DNA from: Blastocatellia bacterium
GTDB lineage: Bacteria; Acidobacteriota; Blastocatellia; Chloracidobacteriales; JADJPF01
Assembly (NCBI GenBank): GCA_016713405.1
Contig: JADJPF010000009.1
Coordinates: 62,001-126,000, forward strand
Reading direction: 5' to 3'
DNA: 64,000 nt
The translations under genes were made by a program, and so were the position numbers. The notes below the pieces were generated by a model. It saw nothing but the letters and a program-made list of their open reading frames with translations. It was not told the origin of the DNA and searched no databases. Below, one piece after another: positions 43,513 to 54,453 of the stretch. Numbering within the stretch: the stretch's first letter is position 1; every line of letters starts with the position of its first letter.

Positions 43513-45858
43513 ATGAGTCGTAGAACTCTATATTTAGCACTTGTTATTACATTGATTTTAATTGGTTATTGGCCGATGTCTAGAATTTCGGCTCAGTCAG
43601 GCGTGTTGCTGCCTACAAATATAACTAATCAACCAGATGTTCTTTCTTTATCTGTGATGAATGTTGATATTTTGATAGATAACCAATATGCAAGAGTTAA
43701 AGTATTACAGATTTTTGATAATCATTATGGAACAGTTTTAGAAGGCAAATATACATTTGGGTTGCCCACCACAGGAACAATTTCTGATTTTGCTATTTGG
43801 GAAAATAATGTGCGTATTCCTGGGGTAATTATGGAAAAACGCCGAGCAGAAGCCGTTTATGGCGATCTTACAAATGCAAAAGTTGACCCAGGTTTGTTAC
43901 AGCAAGATGATGAGCATGGCGGTAGTTCTGCTTTTTCTGTAAAAGTTTTTCCTATTCCTGCTTATGGAAGTAAAAGACTAGAGTTAGAGTATACAGAAAA
44001 CTTAGAAGTGGAAGAATTAACTAGCCGCTTCTCTTTTCCTCTTAAGCCTGAATTTGGTTATAGCCAAGAAGTAGATGAGCTAAACATCCATGTGACTATC
44101 TTAAGTAACACTCCAATTACAGAAATTGCTTCGGAAAACTATAAAATGCAGGTGCTAAAGTCTACTGCAAATGAATTTGAAGCGGTTTACAAAGCAAAAA
44201 ACGTTGAGTTAGAAGAAGATTTAGAATTAAGTTACAAGCTAAATGTTGCAAAAAATCAGCTTAATGCTATTGCTTATCGTGCGCCAGAACATATTTCTGC
44301 TTATGACCTTAGAGATCCTGCTTTAGCAAAACCAAATCCCGACGGATATTTTCAAACTTTAGCAGTCTTTAATGAAGAAGCACAAAAATCATCAAGTAAT
44401 GTGTTAATTTTGCTAGATACTTCTTTGTCAATGTATGGTGATAAATTGGTGCAAGCTGTTTCTGCATTGGAGCTATTTCTAAATAGCTTAACTCCGCAGT
44501 CACAATTTAATTTAGTTCTTTTTAATGAAACTGTAACACCTTTATCTAACAACCCTTTACCAGCAACAAAAGAAAATATTGCCAAAGCCATGTCATTTGT
44601 TACAGAGTCTTGGCTTTATGGTGGTACAGATTTACATCAAGCTTTATCAACATCACTTAAATTAATAAATGCTTTCCCCACAGGAAATAAGAACATTATT
44701 TTAATTTCTGATGCTAACTCAACTATAGGCCAGCTACAAAAATCAAAAATAGTTGAAGAATTTAATAAAACTAATAGTAAATTGCAAGCCAGACTTTTTG
44801 CTTTAGGTTTAGGTAGCGATGCAGCTAACAACCTGTTAGAACAATTAGTTAAAGACTGCAATGGTTATGCTCTGTCAATGCGTGAAACAGAAGACATCAA
44901 TTTTCCAGTAAAAAGCATTATTGATAAAACACAGAAATCAAATATTTCTAATTTAAGTTTTGAAGAAAGCGACAAGAATTTTTATCAAGTTTATGCCACT
45001 AGCGATAAAAACACTTTTGATCAAAGCAGTTATAGCTATGTTGGACGTTATCGCAAGCCTCAAGCGCAAGCAACTGTTAGCGTTAAAGCTTTTTTAGGCA
45101 ATCGTCCAATAAATTTATTTAGTAATTTATTATTGCCAGAGTTTGACGATACACATGCACAATTACCAAGAATTTGGGCCCGTGCTAGAGTTGATGCACT
45201 ACTTAGAGAAATGGATCTTTATGGGGAGAGAGAAGACTATATTGCTGAGATTATTAGACTTGCCCAAAAATATAAATTTGTTACTCCCTACACTTCTTTT
45301 ATTGCTGCACCTAGGGCGTTACTTCGTCCTCGTTTAATTCAGCCAGGCGATCCAGTAATTCGAGTTAAAACAGATGAATCTATCAAAGCGGTTTTTGCTG
45401 TCTTGCCATTTGGCGAAACTCTCCCGCTAAAATATTTAGCAGAAGAAAATGTTTGGGAAGGACGCTTTTTTGCTCCTGCTGATATGCCTGATGGATCTTA
45501 TAAGTGCCGATTGTTGCTAACAGATAAACACGGACAAGGATTTCAAGAAGAAAAAAGCTTTGTTATTGATAGCCACGCGCCAAAACTAGAAGTAAAACTT
45601 GCTAAAACTACTTTGCAAGCTGGCGATGAGCTAATCATTAAAGCCAATGCAGACAAAGACACAATTAGATTAATTGCTAAACTTTCATCTTTAACATCAA
45701 TCAATTTACGTTGGTCAAATAAAGAGCAAATTAATATAGGTAAATTACAGATTCCAAATGATTTACCGGCTGGAAATTATACTCTAAGCGTAATTGCTGA
45801 AGATGGAGCTTATAACCAATCTAGCCAAGACATTAACCTAGTTATATTACCTAGATAG
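43513..45858 (+). CDS. Secreted VIT and von Willebrand A domain protein
   Basis: A 781-residue protein with a signal peptide or anchor (residues 7-25). Residues about 40-200 form a VIT domain (YARVKVLQIFDNHYGTVLEGKYTFGLP and MEKRRAEAVY). Residues about 290-460 are a vWA domain: LILLDTSLSMYGDKL has the MIDAS DxSxS, with further ligands in YGGTDLHQAL and ILISDANSTIG. A VIT C-terminal-like stretch with KFVTPYTSFI follows, then one or two Ig-like beta domains to the end. VIT-vWA proteins bind metal and partner proteins outside the cell, as in inter-alpha-trypsin inhibitor chains. No sortase motif is seen. Confidence 0.88.
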   Translation: MSRRTLYLALVITLILIGYWPMSRISAQSGVLLPTNITNQPDVLSLSVMNVDILIDNQYARVKVLQIFDNHYGTVLEGKYTFGLPTTGTISDFAIWENNVRIPGVIMEKRRAEAVYGDLTNAKVDPGLLQQDDEHGGSSAFSVKVFPIPAYGSKRLELEYTENLEVEELTSRFSFPLKPEFGYSQEVDELNIHVTILSNTPITEIASENYKMQVLKSTANEFEAVYKAKNVELEEDLELSYKLNVAKNQLNAIAYRAPEHISAYDLRDPALAKPNPDGYFQTLAVFNEEAQKSSSNVLILLDTSLSMYGDKLVQAVSALELFLNSLTPQSQFNLVLFNETVTPLSNNPLPATKENIAKAMSFVTESWLYGGTDLHQALSTSLKLINAFPTGNKNIILISDANSTIGQLQKSKIVEEFNKTNSKLQARLFALGLGSDAANNLLEQLVKDCNGYALSMRETEDINFPVKSIIDKTQKSNISNLSFEESDKNFYQVYATSDKNTFDQSSYSYVGRYRKPQAQATVSVKAFLGNRPINLFSNLLLPEFDDTHAQLPRIWARARVDALLREMDLYGEREDYIAEIIRLAQKYKFVTPYTSFIAAPRALLRPRLIQPGDPVIRVKTDESIKAVFAVLPFGETLPLKYLAEENVWEGRFFAPADMPDGSYKCRLLLTDKHGQGFQEEKSFVIDSHAPKLEVKLAKTTLQAGDELIIKANADKDTIRLIAKLSSLTSINLRWSNKEQINIGKLQIPNDLPAGNYTLSVIAEDGAYNQSSQDINLVILPR

Positions 45859-45871
45859 TAAAGAGAAAATT

Positions 45872-48800
45872 ATGAGCGGAAATAAAAAAAGATTATTGCT
45901 AATGATGGGCTTAATAATAGTTATAACTATTCCAGTAACCAAAATGGTTAGCCAAAATACAGCAGAAAATAAAGAGCAAACAAATAATAATAAAGTTGTT
46001 AAAGATGAAGTTATTCAAGCTATAGAGTCAGCTATTTATAATCAAGCGGATTTTTTTGCTACTACAGCACTTGTTCCTTATCCTACGGCAACAGCACGTA
46101 ACCAACTTTTAGCAGTAGCTAAACGCTATCCAAAAGAGCCAAGCGTTTATAAACAACTTTCTCAACTAGAAATAGAATTAGGGAATAAAGATGCAGCAGA
46201 AAAAGCATTATTAAACTATGTGTCTTTATCTGAAAATAGCCAAACTACCTTAACTGAACTAGCCAATTTTTATCAAGAACAAGCTGAATTTGTCAATCAA
46301 GCAGACACTCTAAATAAAATGCTAGATTTAGCACCAGATGAAGAACGACCTGATATTTTAGATGAACTTGTTGCTTTGGCTGATAAGCATAAAATAGATA
46401 AATATCTAGGAGCTAAATTTTATAAAGAAGTAGCTAGTCGTCATCCTGATAATTTAGAAATTTTGGAGAAATATTTAGATAAATTAGTCACAGATAAAGA
46501 ATATAAAACTGTTCTAAAAATAGTTGATTCTTATAGACAAAATATTGCTGATAAAGATCAATATTTTCTTAAAAAACAAGTTGATATTTTGTTAGAAACA
46601 GATGATTGGCAAGCTGCTAAAGAGCTTTATATCAAAAATTTTGACCCATTTTGGCCTGATAATATTAAACAATCTTTTTACTATGAAGTGCTGTCTGATA
46701 ATGACCAGTTGCGGGCATATGGACAAGAGCTTCGTGCTAAATTCCAAAAAGATCCTTCTAGTTTTGATTTTGCAATAAGGCTAATTGATTATTGTAATTA
46801 CAACTCTGAGCAAGACCTAAGTTCATATATTTTTTATAAATTAGAAGAGTCACGTAGCCAAAACAACATCACTTGGACAAGTAAAGAGCTAACTATTTTA
46901 GCTCGTCTTGCATTAAAAAAAGGAGAAGCCGAACGAGCATCACGCTATGTTTATACACTTTATAATCAAGGGGAGTTAAAACCTGGTAGTGAGCTAAGAG
47001 GACAACTTCTTTATCAATTATTTGAAATAGTTATGGATTCTCAAAACCAAAGATTACCTGTAACTACAGGCAATCTAAAGTTTTATCAAGAGGTTGCTAA
47101 TGCTGATAGAAATCCTGGAGTCATTGGAGGCATTCTTTCTTTAATTTTTTCTGATAGCAAGCCTCAAGAAAAGTTTGCTGAAGCCGAAACAAATGCTATT
47201 CACCATTTTAATCAGGCGGCTGCTTATAGAATCTTTTTAACTTATAAAAAAGAATTTCCTACCTCTCCACAACTAGCACAAATGTATTTAGATATTATTC
47301 GTTTTTATACTGAAAAAGGCAACACAGATATAGCTGATAAAACTTTACAAGACTTTGAAAATCGTTACAAAAAAGCAGAAAAATTTCCTGAAGTAGCAAT
47401 GAAACTAGCGGATGTTTATATTCTAAATAAAGATAGGGAAAAAGAATTAGCCGTATACCAACAAATCTTAGATTATTTAGGAAAAAATGCTAGAACAGGA
47501 AGATTATTGAAAACTGTAAAACACAAAGAAGTTAATCAAAATAGCTACAACGAAGACGATGAGGAAAAACAGACGACTATTGAACCTCCAATGTCTGAGC
47601 CAACAAAGGTTGCGCCAACTACCGAATTTGTAGAACTTAATCCAGGGCTAAAAATTACACAACCAAAGTCTGATAATGCAGAATATTATTACTATGAAGA
47701 AGCACAAAGTTTTGAAGATTATTTAGTAGAGCCACAAAAAATTGACTATAGCACAGTGCTAAACCGCTATATTTTTGCTTTAGATAAAGAAAATCGTACT
47801 AAAGAAATTATTGAGTTATTTAATAGAGAGATTAAAAAATATCCTAAAGAGTCAGGTCTTTATGAACAGTTACTGCAATGGTTGGGACAAACAAACTTAG
47901 TTGAAGACCAATTAGCCGTTTACCAAAAAGCTATAAAGCAATTTCCTACAACACTTTGGCATGACCGGCTAGCACGTTGGTTGATTAGTAAAGAACGTTA
48001 TCAAGAATTTGCTAGTTATTCTCAAGATTTGGTAAGCAAGTTTGATGATAAAGAAATAGAAGACTACTTAAATAAGTTTGTAACTGATTATAGGCAATAT
48101 AGCAAGTTTTATGATGGCCTCTATTTTTCACTTTATCAAAAAGCACATAATCGTTTTCCCCAAAATCATCAGTTTGTAAGAGGTTTACTAGATTACTATG
48201 TTGTTCATAAACAATGGGATAACTGGCAAGCCTTAATTGGGCGATATTATTTTATTTGGCCTGAAGTTAGAAATGAATATTTGAGTTATTTATCAAAAAA
48301 TGATCAGCTAAGAAAATATTTAGCTGATGCTCAAAATAAATTAGTTAACAGCACAGATATCAATAATTTATTGCCTTATAAGCTTTTTCGTGCTGATGCA
48401 GCAATCTGGCTATGTAATTATGAAGAAGCCATTGACGCTTATAGAGAGCTAAACCGCCTTTACCCAGGTAATCAAGATTTTGCTCAACAACTAGTAGGCT
48501 TAACACGCTCATTTGGTCAAGTGCAAAGGAAGTTTTTAACTGAAGCCACAAATGTACAAATTAAGCAAGTTAGTCTTAGACCCGGACTATCAGGAGATCG
48601 AGTTATTGCTGGCGAACTTTATGCAGAAACTAATGATTATCAAAAAGCTAAAATAGAATGGTCAAAGCTTTTAGAATTAGGTAAAGATAAACAAACTTAT
48701 TTAGATACAGCAACAATATTTTGGGATTATTTTCAATATGATGACGCGCTAAAAGTAATAGAAGCATTACGTAAACAAAAACAAGATAATACATTACTTG

Positions 48801-51800
48801 CTTTTGAAATGGGTGCAATCCTTGAGGCTAAACATCAATCTAACAGCGCAGTTGCAGAGTATATTAAAGGAATTGCTAAAGATAATGAGCAATATAGTAA
48901 ATGCCGTAAGCGGTTAGCAACACTTTATGGACGTGAAAAACTAACAGCAGAAATAGAAAAAACTTTTTCTCAAGAATTAGCTAGAACTAAAAATTCAGAT
49001 GAACTTGTTTTAGGTTATGTGGAAGTTTTAGAACTTGCAGAAAAAAAAGATTTAGCTAGCAATTTACTAAAAAAAGCTATTTATCAAACAAAATCAATGG
49101 GATTTCTTAAAAAAGCACGAAGCTTTTTTAGAGAGATGGAAGACCAAGACAGCGAAATTGCAACCATAAAGCAATGCCTTAAATATAGCCGTTCATACAA
49201 AGAAGATATTTCTTGCCGATTACAATTAATTTCACTTCACCGAGAGCGAGAAGAAAAACAGCAAGTTATTAAAAACTTACAATTTTTAATTGCAAAATAC
49301 CCTTTTAATTATGGTGTGATTGATGAAGTTGTTAGCAATTATTGGCATTTAGGCTTAACTAAACAAGCTATTAATACATTAAATCAAGCTATAAAAAAGA
49401 GTCGCGGACAATTTCGCTACCAACTTACTCAGCGTTTAGCTCAACGTGAGTTAGAGCTTAATAACACAAAAACAGCACAAAATCTTTTAGAAAAACTTTT
49501 TGAAGAAGATAAACTTGATAGCCAAGTTTTAGAGACTTTAACAAATCTTTATATAAGAACAGAAAATAAAAAAGCTTTAGAAAAAGCTTTAGCAGAAGGG
49601 TTAAAAGCTGTTGAGTCTCAAGATATGCACATCAGAGATTTAAGGCTTGAAATAGCTTATTTTCGTCAACGAATGATTGATAAGTTTACCCAAATTAAAG
49701 ATTACAATGCAGCAATTAAACAGCACATTGAAATCATTAACCGTAACCCAGAAGATTATTACAAACTAGATCTTGCTATTGAATACACTGAAAAATATGG
49801 TGGAGGAGATGAACTAGCTGCTTATTATAAAAAAGTTTTTGAGCAAGCTTATAAAAATTATCGCTGGGCGGTTGTGTTAGCTAGAATTTCCAAATCTAAA
49901 GGTGATTTAGAAACTGCTATAAAATATTATCAAGCTGCAATTGATAACCAACCAACCAAAGCAGAGCTTTATAGCTCTTTAGCTGAAATTTACAAGGAAA
50001 AAGAGGATTTAACACTTGCAATTAGCACAGTTAATAAGTCTATAGAGCTTTCTAATTATGAAGTTGTTTATGTTAAACAAGCTATTGAATTACTAGATTT
50101 AGCAGGCCGCGAGAGTGAATCTTTAGCATTAAAGAGCAAAATACCTATAGAAAAAAATAAAGAAAATATTCAAAACAACCAAAATAAAGTAGCATCAGGA
50201 TTTGATCAAGCAGAACAATTAAGAAATACCAATGAGAAAGAAGCTATCAACCTTTATAGAAAAGCTTTTGAAGCATTATTAGCAGATCCTTATAAGGCTT
50301 CTGAGATCAACAGTTATAAGTTGCAAAATTATATAGAAGTAGTTCATAAGGAAGATTCTTTATCTAAAATTTTACAAAGCTTCTTACAGTTGAGAGATAA
50401 ATTAATAAAAGAAATACAAAAAGAAAATAGTTATGATGCAGCCAAAGCACGAAGTTTATTAGAAATCATAGACGGCGTTTTACCAAGTTCTATTGCAAAC
50501 ATAGCAGAAAATTCTGCTACAGGAGATGAATTAAATGAGCTATATAAAACTTTGACAAGTTTGATAAGTGCTGAAGTAGTTAAAGCTAATAGTAACAGTA
50601 GTTTACAACTGGTAGAAAATATTATTTTGTCCACTAAGTTTTTAGATTTGCAAGAATATATTTTGTTAACGCAGTTAAGAACAGGGTATAACAAAGGTGT
50701 CAATTATCAAGATAGGTTTGGAAAAATAATTAATTTTTATGAACTAAGTGGAAATTATCAAAAAGCACTTAAACTTTTAGAAAAAGAAACAGAGCTTCCT
50801 AAAGCATTTGATTTAATATATTTACAACAAATAGTGAAGTTTAGCTCATTACTTGAAGATACAAAAACAGAGCTAAAAGCTTTGCATCGTTATTTTCAAG
50901 AAAATAAGTCTAACCCAGACGCAGAAAATGACCCTTTGGTAGAGCGTTACTTAACGCTTCTTTACCAAGGTGATAAAAATGATCAACAAAAGCTAGTTGA
51001 TTTAACAAAAACACACTCTGTTTATCAAAAACAGTTAATTAATTTTTTAATAGCTAAGAATGAAAAAACATTAGTTCATCAAGCTATAAAAGCTACAAAG
51101 TCTGATAAGCTTTGGCAAGATAGCTATAACGCAGAAATAAGCCTTCAACTAGAAGATTATAATGAGCAAAATAAACAGTATTTTGACCATAGTTTAAATT
51201 TTCAAAAAGTAGGGAATTTAATCAAAATTAAGGCTAATGAAAAAAATCAATTAGTTGGTGATAAGTGGTTTGAAATGGCTAATAAATATGGTCAATGGCT
51301 CTATAAAACATCTATAAAAACAATTACAGCAGATAGACTTTTACCGGCAAATATAGAAAGGCGACCACAAGACGCGCTAGAACAACAAAAATTAGGTCAT
51401 TGGTATTTAGCTCAAAAAAATACAGAAAAAGCTCTTTCTTATTTACTTAATGCTCAAGAAATGGGTGCTAATTCTGCTGAAATTTTAGCTGATATTGGAT
51501 CAGCTTATTTTCTAAAAGGTGATAAAGAAAAAGCATTAAATTATTGGTTAAAAATCTTAAATAAAGATGAAACAAATGTTAATCAACTATGGCTTAGTAC
51601 ATTAAAAAAACATGGACTAGTAGAAAAAGCACGAGAAGAATTAAAAAATAAGTTAATAGAAAATAAAGATGAAAAAACACCTGAAGAAATTAAATCTTAT
51701 CTTTATTTACTTGCAAATTCATTTAAGGAAGAAGGTGGAAAACTTAATAGTAACCAAGCTAAAGCACAAGCAGATTTTCTTGTAAATCTATCTAAATTAG

Positions 51801-53509
51801 AAACTTCCACAACACCAGAAATTATAATTAGAGAACAACTAGTTGCTATTGAATATCTTGCACCATTTTATGAATTGATGATTGAAAATAGCAGCAGGAT
51901 TTCTAAGATAGATGTTGATTATGAGTATTTCAACAGAGCTAAGCTTGCAAAAGATTTAAGTTTGTTAGAGGAAGAACTAGATCACAATAAAATTTTCCAA
52001 TCTAAAGAGCCTAATGCAACACAATATCAGTGGCAAAAAGAGTATTTGCATTTGCTACTTTCACAAAATAAAAATGACGCAGCACTTAAACTTACTCAAG
52101 AAATAGAAAAGTCTTTAGCTAATAAATATTTGCGTCCAGAGTGGTTAAGAGTAGCTGAAATTCAATTGATGCTACGTAAAGGACAAATCCAGCAAGCTTG
52201 GGAAAAATTGCTTCACTATACAAAAATAGAAGTTCAAAAAGACATTAAAACTATAGATGTTCCTAGTCAAACACGCTTGCAACAAGCTCTAAAACTACTA
52301 GCTGATAGAGATTTAGAAAAAGATAAACTATTAAAAGCATATTACTCACGTTGTTTAGCTTTAGAACAGTACACTTTGCCTAATTTAATAGGTTTAGCAG
52401 ATGTTGTTTACCGTAGTGGAGATATAGATTTAGGGAATAAATTACTACAACTAACACTAAATTTTGTAGATTCTTACAAACAAGCAAAAGCAGCAAAAGA
52501 GCTTCTAAATCTTGAAATTATTAAAACTTATAGAGTTAGTGAAAAATATATTATTACACCTCCTGTTGTTTATGGAGATGAGACTGGATTTTCAAGTTTT
52601 AATGTTGGCGAAGCAATAGCAGAAATAGCTACTAAATATGGTCAATATAATTTAGCTATAGAACAGCGTAAACAACTTAAAATCTATGCTGGTGAAATTA
52701 ATTCCATAGAATTAGCTCGTTTATTTGCAGCAAATAATCAAGTTAAAGAAGCTATGATTGAGCTAGTAAACTTTATTTCTGATAGAAAAGTCTCGCGCAA
52801 AAATCGTTTGTTAGCTGTGTCGCTAATTCCTACGATTGCAAAAACCAATCGTGAACTTTGGGCAGTGACAGAAAAAGTTATTGATAAAGAATTTAAGCTA
52901 GCTATTGAAGCAACGCGTTTGGCAAGTGTAGGCGAATTTTCTGCGGCAATTAAATTAATAAATGGACAATTTAACACTGTTGAAATGAAATTCTTTCAAG
53001 CAATTTTAGAAAGAAAGAATAACAATTTCAAAACAGCTTTAGCATTAATTAATCAAATTCCTTATGACTGCAAACCTTATGACTTTTTGCACGAAACTTC
53101 AGCGTTAAGGCAAAGAATTTATCTTTATTCAATAACTAATGCTCCAGAAGCAGTATTGGAATTAGCTAAAAAAGATAGCCAATTACAACAGTATTTTAGC
53201 AATTACTACTCAACAGAAAATCTTCTAGGAATGGGAAAAAATAGTTCTAGCGGCAATTTGCAACTCTTAAAAGCTATTGAGAGAAATCAAGAGTATAAAA
53301 CAACCCTAGATTTATTAGCTTTGTCGGCTAATGCTGCTGAAAGTCTAGGAGATTTTGAGCTAGCAATAAGGTTTCTTAAAGCTATGCAACCAATAACAAA
53401 TAAAGAAGTAGAAGCCAAACTACAAAAGCGGATTGATGATTTAACTTACCAAAAGGAAGCTAAATCCAAAAACAGCCAAAAAGTAGAAACTAGTTCTTTA
53501 TCCAGATAA
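45872..53509 (+). CDS. Giant TPR protein of 2545 residues
   Basis: A very large protein with one N-terminal hydrophobic segment (about residues 8-25, signal peptide or anchor). The rest is nearly all alpha-helical repeats of the TPR type, for example AAEKALLNYVSLSENSQTTL, AIKYYQAAIDNQPTKAELYSSLAEIY and QQKLGHWYLAQKNTEKALSYLLNAQEMG. Near residues 560-620 an acidic, Pro- and Tyr-rich stretch with YYYYEEAQ interrupts the solenoid. No enzymatic motif was seen. Such a solenoid would be a scaffold outside the cytoplasmic membrane. It lies 13 bases after the VIT-vWA gene and 17 bases before the next, so co-expression is very likely. Its size and lack of a named family make it the centrepiece of this operon. 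Confidence 0.85.
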   Translation: MSGNKKRLLLMMGLIIVITIPVTKMVSQNTAENKEQTNNNKVVKDEVIQAIESAIYNQADFFATTALVPYPTATARNQLLAVAKRYPKEPSVYKQLSQLEIELGNKDAAEKALLNYVSLSENSQTTLTELANFYQEQAEFVNQADTLNKMLDLAPDEERPDILDELVALADKHKIDKYLGAKFYKEVASRHPDNLEILEKYLDKLVTDKEYKTVLKIVDSYRQNIADKDQYFLKKQVDILLETDDWQAAKELYIKNFDPFWPDNIKQSFYYEVLSDNDQLRAYGQELRAKFQKDPSSFDFAIRLIDYCNYNSEQDLSSYIFYKLEESRSQNNITWTSKELTILARLALKKGEAERASRYVYTLYNQGELKPGSELRGQLLYQLFEIVMDSQNQRLPVTTGNLKFYQEVANADRNPGVIGGILSLIFSDSKPQEKFAEAETNAIHHFNQAAAYRIFLTYKKEFPTSPQLAQMYLDIIRFYTEKGNTDIADKTLQDFENRYKKAEKFPEVAMKLADVYILNKDREKELAVYQQILDYLGKNARTGRLLKTVKHKEVNQNSYNEDDEEKQTTIEPPMSEPTKVAPTTEFVELNPGLKITQPKSDNAEYYYYEEAQSFEDYLVEPQKIDYSTVLNRYIFALDKENRTKEIIELFNREIKKYPKESGLYEQLLQWLGQTNLVEDQLAVYQKAIKQFPTTLWHDRLARWLISKERYQEFASYSQDLVSKFDDKEIEDYLNKFVTDYRQYSKFYDGLYFSLYQKAHNRFPQNHQFVRGLLDYYVVHKQWDNWQALIGRYYFIWPEVRNEYLSYLSKNDQLRKYLADAQNKLVNSTDINNLLPYKLFRADAAIWLCNYEEAIDAYRELNRLYPGNQDFAQQLVGLTRSFGQVQRKFLTEATNVQIKQVSLRPGLSGDRVIAGELYAETNDYQKAKIEWSKLLELGKDKQTYLDTATIFWDYFQYDDALKVIEALRKQKQDNTLLAFEMGAILEAKHQSNSAVAEYIKGIAKDNEQYSKCRKRLATLYGREKLTAEIEKTFSQELARTKNSDELVLGYVEVLELAEKKDLASNLLKKAIYQTKSMGFLKKARSFFREMEDQDSEIATIKQCLKYSRSYKEDISCRLQLISLHREREEKQQVIKNLQFLIAKYPFNYGVIDEVVSNYWHLGLTKQAINTLNQAIKKSRGQFRYQLTQRLAQRELELNNTKTAQNLLEKLFEEDKLDSQVLETLTNLYIRTENKKALEKALAEGLKAVESQDMHIRDLRLEIAYFRQRMIDKFTQIKDYNAAIKQHIEIINRNPEDYYKLDLAIEYTEKYGGGDELAAYYKKVFEQAYKNYRWAVVLARISKSKGDLETAIKYYQAAIDNQPTKAELYSSLAEIYKEKEDLTLAISTVNKSIELSNYEVVYVKQAIELLDLAGRESESLALKSKIPIEKNKENIQNNQNKVASGFDQAEQLRNTNEKEAINLYRKAFEALLADPYKASEINSYKLQNYIEVVHKEDSLSKILQSFLQLRDKLIKEIQKENSYDAAKARSLLEIIDGVLPSSIANIAENSATGDELNELYKTLTSLISAEVVKANSNSSLQLVENIILSTKFLDLQEYILLTQLRTGYNKGVNYQDRFGKIINFYELSGNYQKALKLLEKETELPKAFDLIYLQQIVKFSSLLEDTKTELKALHRYFQENKSNPDAENDPLVERYLTLLYQGDKNDQQKLVDLTKTHSVYQKQLINFLIAKNEKTLVHQAIKATKSDKLWQDSYNAEISLQLEDYNEQNKQYFDHSLNFQKVGNLIKIKANEKNQLVGDKWFEMANKYGQWLYKTSIKTITADRLLPANIERRPQDALEQQKLGHWYLAQKNTEKALSYLLNAQEMGANSAEILADIGSAYFLKGDKEKALNYWLKILNKDETNVNQLWLSTLKKHGLVEKAREELKNKLIENKDEKTPEEIKSYLYLLANSFKEEGGKLNSNQAKAQADFLVNLSKLETSTTPEIIIREQLVAIEYLAPFYELMIENSSRISKIDVDYEYFNRAKLAKDLSLLEEELDHNKIFQSKEPNATQYQWQKEYLHLLLSQNKNDAALKLTQEIEKSLANKYLRPEWLRVAEIQLMLRKGQIQQAWEKLLHYTKIEVQKDIKTIDVPSQTRLQQALKLLADRDLEKDKLLKAYYSRCLALEQYTLPNLIGLADVVYRSGDIDLGNKLLQLTLNFVDSYKQAKAAKELLNLEIIKTYRVSEKYIITPPVVYGDETGFSSFNVGEAIAEIATKYGQYNLAIEQRKQLKIYAGEINSIELARLFAANNQVKEAMIELVNFISDRKVSRKNRLLAVSLIPTIAKTNRELWAVTEKVIDKEFKLAIEATRLASVGEFSAAIKLINGQFNTVEMKFFQAILERKNNNFKTALALINQIPYDCKPYDFLHETSALRQRIYLYSITNAPEAVLELAKKDSQLQQYFSNYYSTENLLGMGKNSSSGNLQLLKAIERNQEYKTTLDLLALSANAAESLGDFELAIRFLKAMQPITNKEVEAKLQKRIDDLTYQKEAKSKNSQKVETSSLSR

Positions 53510-53526
53510 ATAGAAAAGTGGTTATT

Positions 53527-54447
53527 ATGAAATTATGGAAAGGTTTTTATTCAAGAATTTTTGCTTTTACATTCTGTTTTATGTTAGGAACAGTGATAGC
53601 AATATTAATTATTAAAACTCCTGATAAATTAAAAATAGTTATAAAAGAACCTGTTGAAAATAAACAGGTTAGTAAAGCTTATCCTAGCCCAGAACATATA
53701 GTTAGTTTGATTACTCATCCTGAGCCAATAATAAGACGAGGGATTTATCAAGAGCTATTTTTAAGGCCAAAAAAAGACAATATCTATTATGACTATCAAA
53801 GAGATATTGAATATCCTGAACGCGCCGACAATGTAAAACTAGAGTATATAAAGCTAGACAAAATATCAGAAACAGCCGTTATCAAATTTGTTCATTTAGG
53901 AAACCCTAGCGCGATTATTTTGCAAAAACAAATTAATGGATGGGTAGTAATTGATTGCCTTAGTAGTTGGGGAAAATCTTTTGATAAAAATTTAGATAGC
54001 TGGTTGCAAACAGTATCTTTAATTGAACCAAATGTTTATGAAATATTAGTTAGAGAAGTTACAACTGATGCTAGTAGTTATCATAGTCAATTAAGTATCT
54101 TGAAATTAATTAACAACCAGCTAAAAAAAGTTGGAGAGTTGCCAGAACTTGTTGTTAAACAACATCCTAATAAGAAAAAAGATTGGGCTGATATTAAGAA
54201 TTTAACAGTTACTACTTACCAAAAACCTAATAGCTCTAACCCAAATTTTTTATTAAACATCAAACAAGAAATAATCTATTACATAGGAGAAGTACCAGAA
54301 TATATATACTGGTCTGATATAGATAATTCTTGGCATACAGCTAAACAGCATTGGCATAACCGGGCTTATAAAGTTTTAGAGGTTATTGATCAAAAAGAAG
54401 TAGTTTTGCAATGGAGCAGTGAAAAACAATATTTTGTTAAAAAGTAG
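53527..54447 (+). CDS. Membrane-anchored protein of unknown family
   Basis: A 306-residue protein with one N-terminal helix (about residues 8-28) and a soluble exterior domain of about 270 residues. Visible features are a helical piece (SPEHIVSLITHPEPIIRRGIYQELF) and beta segments with many aromatic residues (GWVVIDCLSSWGK, YIGEVPEYIYWSDIDNSWHTAKQHWHNRAY). I do not recognise the family. The ATG at 53527 is preferred to the GTG at 53518, though neither has a strong ribosome site, which suggests translational coupling to the TPR gene. It ends six bases before the next gene. Confidence 0.65.
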   Translation: MKLWKGFYSRIFAFTFCFMLGTVIAILIIKTPDKLKIVIKEPVENKQVSKAYPSPEHIVSLITHPEPIIRRGIYQELFLRPKKDNIYYDYQRDIEYPERADNVKLEYIKLDKISETAVIKFVHLGNPSAIILQKQINGWVVIDCLSSWGKSFDKNLDSWLQTVSLIEPNVYEILVREVTTDASSYHSQLSILKLINNQLKKVGELPELVVKQHPNKKKDWADIKNLTVTTYQKPNSSNPNFLLNIKQEIIYYIGEVPEYIYWSDIDNSWHTAKQHWHNRAYKVLEVIDQKEVVLQWSSEKQYFVKK

Positions 54448-54453
54448 GTTGTT

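Noticed and set aside
43513..45858. Calling the VIT-vWA protein a sortase-anchored surface protein
   Set aside because: The C-terminus has no LPxTG-like motif, hydrophobic segment or basic tail.
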